A stretch of 40,404 bases of DNA from Chloroflexi bacterium UBA4736 (GTDB taxonomy: Bacteria; Chloroflexota; Dormibacteria; Dormibacterales; Dormibacteraceae), in NCBI GenBank assembly GCA_002404015.1, contig DHIW01000097.1, forward strand, positions 403-40,806, read 5' to 3'. The stretch's first letter is position 1. Every line of letters starts with the position of its first letter. The notes beneath the pieces were generated by a model that did no database searches, had not been told where the DNA came from, and saw nothing but the letters and a program-made list of their open reading frames with translations. Below are positions 22,986 through 30,207 of this stretch, one piece after another. The translations under genes and the position numbers were made by a program.

Positions 22986-23983
22986 GGAAAGTACTGGCTC
23001 ACGACCGGCAGGATCTTGTCCCAGTTGGGCAGCAGGACGTCCTGGGCGCTGATCACGGTCGGGATCGTGTAGTCGCCGAACAGCACCACCTGGTGGACGG
23101 AGTCGGGTTGGAGGCGGCTGGCCAGCGGGAACAGGTCGCGGATCCTGGTCAGGCTCATGCTGGTCGTGAGCTCCCCGGCGAAGGCCGAGGCCACGTCCGG
23201 CAGGTCGGTGGGCTTCAACGTCTTGGCCCGGGCCCGCAGCGCGAGCAGCACCTGCTGCTGGCGCTGGGAGCGGCCGAAGTCGCCGCGCAGGTCGCTGTGG
23301 CGCGAGCGCACGTACTCGAGCGCATGGGCGCCGTCCAGGTGCTGGGCTCCGGGGAGCACGGCGACCCGGTAGTAGCCGTACGGGTTCTGAACGTCGATGT
23401 CTGAGGGGTAGTAGTCGTCCAGGACCGGGTTGCTGGTGAGCACATCCACCCCACCGACGATGTTGATGACCTTGATCAGCCCCTTGAGCCCGATCCAGAC
23501 GTAGTCGTCGACGTGGACGTGGAAGTCCCGCTCGACGGTGGCGATGGCCGCGCTGGGGCCTCCGTACGCATAGGCGACGTCGATCCGGTCGCTTCCCCCG
23601 ACCGAGAGCGGCACCCAGAGGTCGCGGGGGATGGAGAGCATCGTCACCTGCTGGGTCTGGGGATTGACCCGGACCAGGATCATCGACTGGGTCAGGACCT
23701 GCTTAGGATCGAACTTGGCGTCATCGTCGGAACCGAGGAGCAGGACCGTGAACGGCGACCCGGGCGCGGGGGCCGCGGTCGGCGACGCCGACGGGAGGTC
23801 GGCCGTCCGGCCCGTCAGCTGGAGGGTCGCGGACAGGACCGGCAGAAAGTAGGCGGCTGCGCCCGCGGTGCCGGAGGCGGCGAAGCCAAGGACGAGGAGC
23901 AGCGCAGTGATGATTTGGACGCGGCGGGGCCTCGACTCGCGGAGTCGGCGGCGGCCCCGGCGCGAGAACGGAGGTGGGCGCAC
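22982..23983 (-). CDS. LytR-CpsA-Psr (LCP) family wall-polymer ligase
   Basis: A 333-residue protein with a basic start, a TM helix (about 22-45), a Ser/Pro-rich linker and the LCP domain. The domain has TVLLLGSDD, SMILVRVNP, MLSIPRDLWV, DRIDVAYAYGG, and later EYVRSRHSDLRGDFGRSQRQQ, whose Arg residues bind the polyprenyl pyrophosphate. It ligates teichoic-acid-like or arabinogalactan-like polymers to peptidoglycan, which supports a monoderm-type wall. GTG 23983 is preceded by TACAGT with a 9-nt spacer. First gene of a two-gene operon. Confidence 0.93.
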   Translation of the reverse strand: MRPPPFSRRGRRRLRESRPRRVQIITALLLVLGFAASGTAGAAAYFLPVLSATLQLTGRTADLPSASPTAAPAPGSPFTVLLLGSDDDAKFDPKQVLTQSMILVRVNPQTQQVTMLSIPRDLWVPLSVGGSDRIDVAYAYGGPSAAIATVERDFHVHVDDYVWIGLKGLIKVINIVGGVDVLTSNPVLDDYYPSDIDVQNPYGYYRVAVLPGAQHLDGAHALEYVRSRHSDLRGDFGRSQRQQQVLLALRARAKTLKPTDLPDVASAFAGELTTSMSLTRIRDLFPLASRLQPDSVHQVVLFGDYTIPTVISAQDVLLPNWDKILPVVSQYFP

Positions 23984-23993
23984 GGGCAGACGA

Positions 23994-24061
23994 CTGTAAC
24001 GGATCGAGGCCCAGAGGAACCTGAGACGAGGGTTACAGGACCCTGAGATCCCGGTTACAGG
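23994..24061. repeat. Repeated TTACAG motif upstream of the LCP gene
   Basis: GGTTACAGG occurs at 24031-24039 and 24053-24061, exactly 22 bp apart. A related inverted copy, CTGTAACGG, is at 23994-24002 and overlaps the -10 TACAGT of the LCP gene. Flanking CCCTGAGAT and CCCAGGGAT parts also resemble each other. A 22-bp period places the sites on one face of the helix, as in an operator. The stretch also follows the esterase stop. Confidence 0.4.
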
Positions 24062-24070
24062 GCCCAGGGA

Positions 24071-25138
24071 TCAGGGCGAGAGACGTTCCGCCAGGTATTT
24101 GACGGCCCCCGGATAGCGATAGCCGATACCGCCGTGGCCGGCGTCGAAGAACTCGAAGAAGACGTCCGTGACGCCGATGTTCGCGAGCCCGCGCCGGAAG
24201 GCGTCGGCCCCGAGGTCGAGCCAGAACTCGTCTCGCGTACCCGCGTCGATGTAGATCGCCTTCAGCGAGCGCAGGGCGTCCGCGTGGCCCGGCACCATGC
24301 GGACCGGGTCCCAGGCCAGCCAGCGCTCCCAGACCTCGGGCACCAGGCGGCCGGTCGCCAGCTCGAATGGCAGGTGCACCGTGCCGTCGGGGTCGGCCGA
24401 GTAGCAGGCCGCCATGCAGTACTGGTTCATCAGCTCGGCGTCGTGGGGCCTCGACATCGGCGGTCGCTTGCGGAAGTCCTCCCAGAACCGATCGTAGGAG
24501 CCCTCGTAGCTGTCGCGAAGCGTGCGCGCGCAGACCGGGAACTCGGGCAGGTAGCACATCTCGAAGAGGGCGTCTCCGGCATGGGTCGCGAGCCCGCCGA
24601 AGAGGTCGGGTCGCAGCATCGGCGTGACCATGGCGCCGTACCCACCGCTCGACTTGCCCGCGATCCCGCGGTGGGCCGCCGCCGGCGCGGTCCGGTAGCG
24701 CGCGTCGACCCAGGGCACGACCTCCTCGCAGAGGAAGCTGTGGTAGCGACCGGTGGCGGGCGAGTCGAGGAACTGGCTGCCGCCGAGTGAGGTCCAGCAG
24801 TCAGCGAAGACGACGATCGCCGGTGGCGACTCGCCGCGGGCGAACATCTCGTCCAGCTCCTCCGGAAAGTTCCTGGAGAATGCGGTGCGGTTGCGCCACA
24901 TGTCGAGCTGGCCGGTCAGGCCCTGGATCTCGTAGATGGTCGGGTATCGACGCTTCTGGTCGTCGTCGTAACCGGGCGGCAGGTAGACCCAGATCGGGCG
25001 CTCGGAGGGGTCACCGAGCGGGTTGCCCTGCAGGACCTTGCTATCGATCAGGCCCGCCTCGAACCGGCCCGCGAACGGGATCGACCACGGCCGCGCCGGC
25101 GGGACTTCGTGCGGTCCCCCGTCCCCCAGGCCGGTCAT
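24071..25138 (-). CDS. Esterase-D-like alpha/beta hydrolase
   Basis: A 355-residue serine hydrolase of the esterase D/putative esterase kind. The oxyanion region YLPPGYDDD precedes the nucleophile elbow GKSSGGYG (GxSxG), with an acid in the DAGTRDEFWLD segment and the His in DAGHGGIGYRY. No signal peptide, so it is cytosolic. ATG 25138 overlaps the dehydrogenase stop by 4 nt. As the last gene of the amidohydrolase operon it may open an ester or lactone made by the upstream enzymes; substrate unknown. Confidence 0.85.
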   Translation of the reverse strand: MTGLGDGGPHEVPPARPWSIPFAGRFEAGLIDSKVLQGNPLGDPSERPIWVYLPPGYDDDQKRRYPTIYEIQGLTGQLDMWRNRTAFSRNFPEELDEMFARGESPPAIVVFADCWTSLGGSQFLDSPATGRYHSFLCEEVVPWVDARYRTAPAAAHRGIAGKSSGGYGAMVTPMLRPDLFGGLATHAGDALFEMCYLPEFPVCARTLRDSYEGSYDRFWEDFRKRPPMSRPHDAELMNQYCMAACYSADPDGTVHLPFELATGRLVPEVWERWLAWDPVRMVPGHADALRSLKAIYIDAGTRDEFWLDLGADAFRRGLANIGVTDVFFEFFDAGHGGIGYRYPGAVKYLAERLSP

Positions 25139-26178
25139 CCGAGGGCCCTGGCCAGTGCGTCCCCGACCTCCGAGGTCGAGGCGGTGCCGCCGAGATCGCC
25201 GGTCAGGACGCGGCCATCCTCACAAACCGAATCGATGGCGCGCTCGACGCGCGCGGCCTCCTGCTCGTAGCCGAGATGACGCAGCATCAGGGCGCCCGCC
25301 CAGACCGTTCCGATCGGGTTGGCCCTGCCCTGGCCGGCGATGTCGGGCGCCGAGCCGTGGACCGGCTCGAACATCGACGGCCCCGTACCGTCGAAGGCCA
25401 GGTTGGCACTGGCGGCCAGGCCCATGCTGCCCTGGATCGCGGCTCCGAGGTCGGTCAGGATGTCGGCGAACAGGTTCGAGGCGACGACCACGTCGATGCT
25501 GTCCGGGCGGCTGACCATGCGGGCGGCCATCGCGTCCACCAGCACCCTCTCGACCTGGACGTCGGGAAACTCGGCGGCCACCCCGGCCACCACGCGGTCC
25601 CAGAGCACGTAGGAGTAGCGGCTGGCGTTTGACTTGCTGACGCTGACCAGGCGTCGGCTGCGCTCCCGCGCCCGCTCGAACGCGTAGCGCGCGCAGCGCT
25701 CGACCGCCCGCTTCGTGAAGACAGGCACCTCGACCGCCAGCTCGGCCGCAGTCCCCACGTGGACGAAGCCGCCGGTCCCCGAATACTCGCCCTCGGTGTT
25801 CTCCCTGACGAAGAGCATGTCGATGTCGTCCGGTCCGCGGCCGCTCAGAGGCGAGCTGATGCCCGGCGGTAGCCGCACGGGGCGCAGGTTGATGTACTGC
25901 TCGAAGGTCTTGCGGATCGGCAGCAGGCACTCCCAGAGGCTGACGTGGTCGGGGACCGTCGGCCAGCCGATCGCGCCCAGGTAGATGGCGTCGTAGCCGG
26001 CCAGGGTCCGCAGCGCGTCCTCCGGCATCATCCGGCCGGTCTTGGCGTAGAAGTCGCAGCCCCAAGGCAGCTCTTCGAACTCCAGGTCGGCGCCGGTGCG
26101 GCGGATCACCTTGATGCCCTCAGGCACCACCTCCTTGCCCACCCCGTCCCCGGGGATCACCGCGATGCGCCTGCTCAT
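25135..26178 (-). CDS. Isopropylmalate/isocitrate dehydrogenase-like enzyme, tartrate/D-malate subfamily
   Basis: A 347-residue beta-decarboxylating dehydrogenase. Motifs: AVIPGDGVGKEV, FEQYINLRPVRL (substrate loop), VRENTEGEYSG, a DAMAARMV segment with the active-site Asp, NLFADILTDLGAA, and EPVHGSAPDIAG (NAD site). LWECLLPIRK before the substrate loop matches tartrate/D-malate dehydrogenases (TtuC/DmlA) better than LeuB. It probably oxidises and decarboxylates a 2-hydroxy diacid with NAD+. Coupled by 4-nt overlaps to both neighbours. Confidence 0.87.
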   Translation of the reverse strand: MSRRIAVIPGDGVGKEVVPEGIKVIRRTGADLEFEELPWGCDFYAKTGRMMPEDALRTLAGYDAIYLGAIGWPTVPDHVSLWECLLPIRKTFEQYINLRPVRLPPGISSPLSGRGPDDIDMLFVRENTEGEYSGTGGFVHVGTAAELAVEVPVFTKRAVERCARYAFERARERSRRLVSVSKSNASRYSYVLWDRVVAGVAAEFPDVQVERVLVDAMAARMVSRPDSIDVVVASNLFADILTDLGAAIQGSMGLAASANLAFDGTGPSMFEPVHGSAPDIAGQGRANPIGTVWAGALMLRHLGYEQEAARVERAIDSVCEDGRVLTGDLGGTASTSEVGDALARALG

Positions 26179-26822
26179 CGGACCTTGAACCTGGCCGCCG
26201 CCGCCTTGTCGATCGTGCGGCCGTGGCCGAAGCCCGCCGACTCGAAGTCGAGCGCGGCCAACCTCTGGAAGGACTGCCGTGACAGCGCCCGGTCCTCGAA
26301 GATAAGCGGGGGACCGGGGCGCCGGATGTTCGCGGCCGCGTCGCCCGCGAAGAGCCAGCCTTCGCGCAGAAGCGAGATGTGGCCGGCCGAGTGGCCGGGA
26401 GTGAAAACCACCTGGAAGCCATCCTCGATCACGTCGCCCTCCACCACCTCGTGGTCGACCTCGCAGGGCCGGTAGCGCCCGGGCATGAGCCGCTGCGCGA
26501 CCGACATCAGCCCGTTGAGCGGGAAGACCCCGGTGAAGCCGGGTCGGGATGCGATCCCCTGGCGCACGAGCTCGGCATCGACCGGGTGCATGTAGACAGG
26601 GGCCCCTGTCACCTCCTTGAGCCGGGCAGCGGCGCCGGCGTGGTCGGTGTGGAGGTGGGTGAGGATTATCCGGTGCACGTCGCGGGGCCCCTTGCCCAGG
26701 TCGGCCAGCGCCTCCAGGATCTTCTGGTCGCCACCCTTGACGCCGGTGTCGATCAGCGTGACCCCGTCGCCGACGACCACGAACGAGTTGACATAGCCGT
26801 GGCTCACGGTGTGGACGCTCAC
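26175..26822 (-). CDS. Metallo-beta-lactamase-fold hydrolase
   Basis: A 215-residue MBL protein. The metal motif is THLHTDHAG (HxHxDH), with a further His in PGHSAGH and the Asp in FAGDAA, so both metal sites are present. The N-terminus VNSFVVVGDGVTLIDTG is typical of glyoxalase-II-like members. It probably hydrolyses a thioester, lactone or similar bond in the pathway of this operon. GTG 26822 overlaps the amidohydrolase stop (GTGA) and its own stop overlaps the dehydrogenase ATG. Confidence 0.9.
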   Translation of the reverse strand: MSVHTVSHGYVNSFVVVGDGVTLIDTGVKGGDQKILEALADLGKGPRDVHRIILTHLHTDHAGAAARLKEVTGAPVYMHPVDAELVRQGIASRPGFTGVFPLNGLMSVAQRLMPGRYRPCEVDHEVVEGDVIEDGFQVVFTPGHSAGHISLLREGWLFAGDAAANIRRPGPPLIFEDRALSRQSFQRLAALDFESAGFGHGRTIDKAAAARFKVR

Positions 26823-28081
26823 GGCTTGAGAAACGAGACCTCTTCCTCGCGGCCGTCCCAGACGACGGTCGTGACCGCGGGCTCGGTCCGCGCCACCACC
26901 TTGCCCCCCCGCAGCACGAGCCGGCGGCGGGGCACGAGCCTGACCGCGTCCATCTCGCTGGGGGCGTCGAAGACCACCAGGTCGGCCCGGGCGCCCTCGT
27001 GGAGGCCGTAGCCCTCGACGCCCAGCGCCTGGGCCGGGTTGGCCGTGATCATGTCGATCAGGCTCCGGATCTCTTCGGCGCCCGACATCTGGCCGTAGTG
27101 GGCGAGCACGAACGCGGCCTGGAGCGGGTCGCCGTAGCCGAGCGGATACCAGGGGTCCATCACCGAGTCGTGGCCGATGCAGACGTTGACGCCGGCCGCC
27201 ATCAGCTCTTTGACACGCGTGTGCCCGCGCCGGATCGGGAACGAGTCGAAGCGGCCCTGGAGCACCGAGTTGTCAAGCGGGTTGGTGACCATGTTCAGGC
27301 CCGCCCGCTTGATGTTGTTGATGACGCGGTACGCGTACGCGTTGTTGTACGAGTGCATGGCGGTGGTGTGAGAAGCGGTGACGCGGCCACTTAGGCCGAG
27401 CCGGATCGTCTCGGCCGCCATCACCTCCACGAAGCGGGCGTGGTCATCGTCGGTCTCGTCGCAGTGGATGTCGACCTGCAGGCCGTGCTCGGCCGCGAGC
27501 GCCATCGCGAACTTGACCGACTCCACGCCGTACTCGCGGGTCATCTCGAAGTGCGGGATGCCGCCCACCACGTCGGCGCCCAGCGCCACGGCCTTCCGCA
27601 TGAGGTCCTGGCCACCGTCGAACGACATGATCCCCTGCTGGGGAAAGGCCACCAGCTGGATCTCCATCTGGTCGCCCACCTCCTCGCGCAGCTCGACCAG
27701 GGCGCGCAACGCGCGCAGCTCGGGGTCGCAGACGTCGACGTGGCTGCGCACGTGCTGGACCCCGTTCGCCAGCTGCCAGCGCAGGACGGTTCGGACGCGG
27801 CGCTTCACGTCGTCCGCGGTCAGGTCTCGCACCCGATCGGCCCAGATCGCGATGCCCTCGAAGAGCGAGCCGGTCTGGTTGTGCCGGGGCTCACCGACCG
27901 TGAGCACGGCGTCAAGGTGGATGTGAGGCTCGACGAGGGCCGGCGTCACGAGCGCTCCTCCCAGCTCGAGCACCTCCCGCGCGCCGGCCTCGGGAGCCAC
28001 TATCCGGCCCTCCCGCACCCCGATGTCGGAGGTGGTCTCCGAACCGGCGATCCGGGCCTCCCGGAGGAGCAGGTCGAGCAC
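26819..28081 (-). CDS. codA: Cytosine-deaminase-like amidohydrolase
   Basis: A 420-residue amidohydrolase closely following E. coli CodA. Metal ligands and pocket: PHIHLD (His53, His55), AFPQQG (Gln148), IHCDE (His206), SHTTAMHSY (His238) and GHDSVMDPW (His304, Asp305). The residue after the catalytic Asp is Ser306, where E. coli CodA has Asp314, a pocket residue whose change shifts substrate preference. So the reaction could be deamination of cytosine or of a related N-heterocycle. GTG 28081 is leaderless (TAGCCT, 6 nt upstream). It leads a four-gene operon and is divergent from the NCS1 permease. Confidence 0.85.
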   Translation of the reverse strand: MLDLLLREARIAGSETTSDIGVREGRIVAPEAGAREVLELGGALVTPALVEPHIHLDAVLTVGEPRHNQTGSLFEGIAIWADRVRDLTADDVKRRVRTVLRWQLANGVQHVRSHVDVCDPELRALRALVELREEVGDQMEIQLVAFPQQGIMSFDGGQDLMRKAVALGADVVGGIPHFEMTREYGVESVKFAMALAAEHGLQVDIHCDETDDDHARFVEVMAAETIRLGLSGRVTASHTTAMHSYNNAYAYRVINNIKRAGLNMVTNPLDNSVLQGRFDSFPIRRGHTRVKELMAAGVNVCIGHDSVMDPWYPLGYGDPLQAAFVLAHYGQMSGAEEIRSLIDMITANPAQALGVEGYGLHEGARADLVVFDAPSEMDAVRLVPRRRLVLRGGKVVARTEPAVTTVVWDGREEEVSFLKP

Positions 28082-28162
28082 GTTGGGAGGCTAGCAGAAC
28101 CAGTAGACTTCCCCCGACGGAGCCGCTTTCGGTTCGTGCTTTTGGAGAGAGGAGGACGAATT
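28082..28162. promoter_or_regulatory. Divergent control region between amidohydrolase operon and NCS1 permease
   Basis: Minus strand: TAGCCT (28093-28088) ends 6 nt before GTG 28081. Plus strand: TAGACT (28104-28109) is a possible -10, followed by a leader of about 47 nt with GGAGG (28151-28155) 7 nt before TTG 28163. The permease thus has a Shine-Dalgarno leader while the operon is leaderless. No regulator gene is adjacent. Confidence 0.5.
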
Positions 28163-29623
28163 TTGGCTGTCAGCGAAGACCTGGTAGGCGTACCGGTACG
28201 TGAGGGCGACTACGGAGAACGGGTCGCCACCGTCGAACCTGGCGGCGTCGAGTACATCGCCCTCCGCGAACGGCACGGCAAGCCGATCCAACTCCTGTGG
28301 ACCTGGCTTTCTCCGAACCTCGAGTTCGCGACGGTGTTTGTCGGCATCATCGCGATCACGCTCTTCGGCCTCAACATGTGGCAGGCGGCGACGGCGATCA
28401 TCGTAGGCACTGTCGTCGGCTCGCTCTCCCACGCGGTCCTTTCCTCCTGGGGGCCGAAATTCGGCGTCCCGATGATGGTCGAGAGCCGGGGTGCGTTCGG
28501 TTTCCTAGGCAACATCCTGCCGGCCGGCCTGAACGCCATCACCGGGGCGTTCGGCTGGTTCATCGTGAACAGCGTCAGCGGTGCGTTCGCCCTCCAGGCG
28601 CTGTTCCCCTCGCTGAACCTGCCCTTCTGGCTGACCTTCTTGGTGATCGTCATCGCCCAGGTGGTCATCGCGACGTTCGGGTACAACCTGATCCACGTCT
28701 TCGAACGCTGGGCCCTGCCGCTCCTGGGCGTGGTCTTCACCGCCGCCTGCCTTTTCATCTTCTTCAACGGCAACTACGGTGTGGGCTACAACGCCAAGGC
28801 CCCGCTCGCGTCCGGTGAGCTGGGCGGCTGGCTGCTCGCTTTCACGGCGGCGTTCGGTTATGCGGCGGGTTGGAACCCGTATGCCGCCGACTTCACCCGC
28901 TACATGTCACCCACAATCAACCGCTTCCGGGTCGGGCTCTGGGCCGGACTCGGCGTTCTGATCTCCTGCGTCGTGCTCGAGCTCGCGGGCGCCGTGCTCG
29001 CCACCGTGGCGGGAACCAAGTGGGGACCCACCGACATCCCCACCGCCCAGCTGCAGCGGGCGATGCCGGACCTCGTCTACTACCCGACCCTGCTCTGCAT
29101 CGCGATCGGTGCCGTGGCGGCCAACGTGATCAACATCTACAGCGGCACCATGTCGCTGGTCGCCGTCGGGATCCGGGAGATGGGCATGACGCTGAAGCAG
29201 CGACGCGCGCTGCTGGCCGTGCTGGCCGGGATCATCGGCTATATCGGCGGCCTGGTCTTCCAGGCCCAGGTGGCGCCGGGCGGCAAGTACGAGGCTTTCC
29301 TGCTCCTGATCAGCTACTGGATAGGTGCCTGGCTGGCCGTCGTCCTCGTGGACTACTGGCTGCGCAACGGCGACTACGGCGACGAGAGGATCTTCTACGA
29401 CACACATCACCAGCGCTGGCAGGGAGCCGTGGCGATGGCGGTGGGCCTCGTCGTCTCGATCTACTTCTTCTCCAACAATGCCATCTACCTGGGAGTGGTG
29501 CCAAAGGCTAATCCCGATGTAGGCGACCTGACTTTCATCGTCGGGTTCGTCGTAGCAGGGGCGATCTACCTCGCCACCAGCATGGGCGTGCGCAGGCGAG
29601 CGGCCTCCACCGTCTCCACCTAG
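28163..29623 (+). CDS. NCS1-family purine/cytosine-type permease
   Basis: A 486-residue transporter with about 12 TM helices. It begins LAVSEDLVGVPVREGD, and the first helix region has FVGIIAITLFGLNMWQAA. Typical NCS1 text follows: RGAFGFLGNILPAGLNAI, FGYAAGWNPYAADFTRY (conserved Asn-Pro and Asp) and NVINIYSG. TTG 28163 is fixed by GGAGG 7 nt upstream. The family imports cytosine, purines, allantoin or hydantoins with H+ or Na+. Facing the amidohydrolase operon, it most likely imports that operon's substrate. Its stop region overlaps the maf frame. Confidence 0.9.
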   Translation: MAVSEDLVGVPVREGDYGERVATVEPGGVEYIALRERHGKPIQLLWTWLSPNLEFATVFVGIIAITLFGLNMWQAATAIIVGTVVGSLSHAVLSSWGPKFGVPMMVESRGAFGFLGNILPAGLNAITGAFGWFIVNSVSGAFALQALFPSLNLPFWLTFLVIVIAQVVIATFGYNLIHVFERWALPLLGVVFTAACLFIFFNGNYGVGYNAKAPLASGELGGWLLAFTAAFGYAAGWNPYAADFTRYMSPTINRFRVGLWAGLGVLISCVVLELAGAVLATVAGTKWGPTDIPTAQLQRAMPDLVYYPTLLCIAIGAVAANVINIYSGTMSLVAVGIREMGMTLKQRRALLAVLAGIIGYIGGLVFQAQVAPGGKYEAFLLLISYWIGAWLAVVLVDYWLRNGDYGDERIFYDTHHQRWQGAVAMAVGLVVSIYFFSNNAIYLGVVPKANPDVGDLTFIVGFVVAGAIYLATSMGVRRRAASTVST

Positions 29624-30207
29624 CCTCGACCTCACCCCGGCGGCTCGAGATCATTCGAGCCGCCGGTTTTTCTTTCTCGGTCCTTCCCCCGGGTGTCGAG
29701 GAGTGGGCGTTCCCGGGCGGCGAACCCGCCGCCTACGCGGAGTCGCTGGCCAGGGCCAAGGCGGCCGCCGCCGCCCGCCGTCTAGGCGCGGGCATCGTGC
29801 TGGCCGCCGACACGGTGGTCGTGCTGGAGAGCGAGTTGCTGCTCAAGCCGGCCGGCGCCGACGACCAGGCGGCCATGCTGGCCCGGCTCGGCGGCCGCTG
29901 GCACGAGGTGATCACCGGGGTCGCCGTCGTGGATGCTGCCGGCGGCGAGGCGCGCTCCGGCGCCCAGAGCACGCGCCTCCGCCTGCGCTCACTCTCATCC
30001 GCCGAGGTCGAGGCGTACGTGGCCGGCGGCGAAGGGGCGGACAAGGCGGGTGGCTACGCGATCCAGGGCGGGGGCGGCGAGTGGCTCCTGGAGATGAAGG
30101 GTGACCGGGACAACGTGGTCGGCCTGCCGATGCGGCTGGTCCGGCGCCTACTCCCCGAAGGCCTTCTGGGCAGCGTCCGCGACCAGGCGGCCGATGGCGA
30201 GCGATGA
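29614..30207 (+). CDS. maf: Maf-like nucleotide pyrophosphatase, no canonical start codon
   Basis: A Maf/YhdE-family protein of about 197 residues that hydrolyses non-canonical or canonical NTPs. The N-terminal motif LASTSPRR is encoded from 29620, followed by VLPPGVEEW, AADTVV (catalytic Asp) and the C-terminal DKAGGYAIQG and GDRDNVVGLP. All family motifs are intact. But back to an in-frame TAA near 29510 there is no ATG, GTG or TTG; the first is GTG 29797, which would delete the catalytic N-terminus. The start given (CTC 29614) is only a position. It may be a broken gene, use a rare start, or depend on frameshifting from the permease. Overlaps lhgO by 60 nt. Confidence 0.7.
   Translation, partial: LHLASTSPRRLEIIRAAGFSFSVLPPGVEEWAFPGGEPAAYAESLARAKAAAAARRLGAGIVLAADTVVVLESELLLKPAGADDQAAMLARLGGRWHEVITGVAVVDAAGGEARSGAQSTRLRLRSLSSAEVEAYVAGGEGADKAGGYAIQGGGGEWLLEMKGDRDNVVGLPMRLVRRLLPEGLLGSVRDQAADGER
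29638..29675 (+). terminator. Strong intrinsic terminator of the permease gene, embedded in maf coding sequence
   Basis: CGGCGGCTCGA (29638-29648), loop GATCAT, TCGAGCCGCCG (29655-29665): an 11-bp perfect stem, then GTTTTTCTTT. It begins 14 nt after the permease stop. The same bases also encode conserved maf codons (RRLEIIRAAGFSF). Confidence 0.9.
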
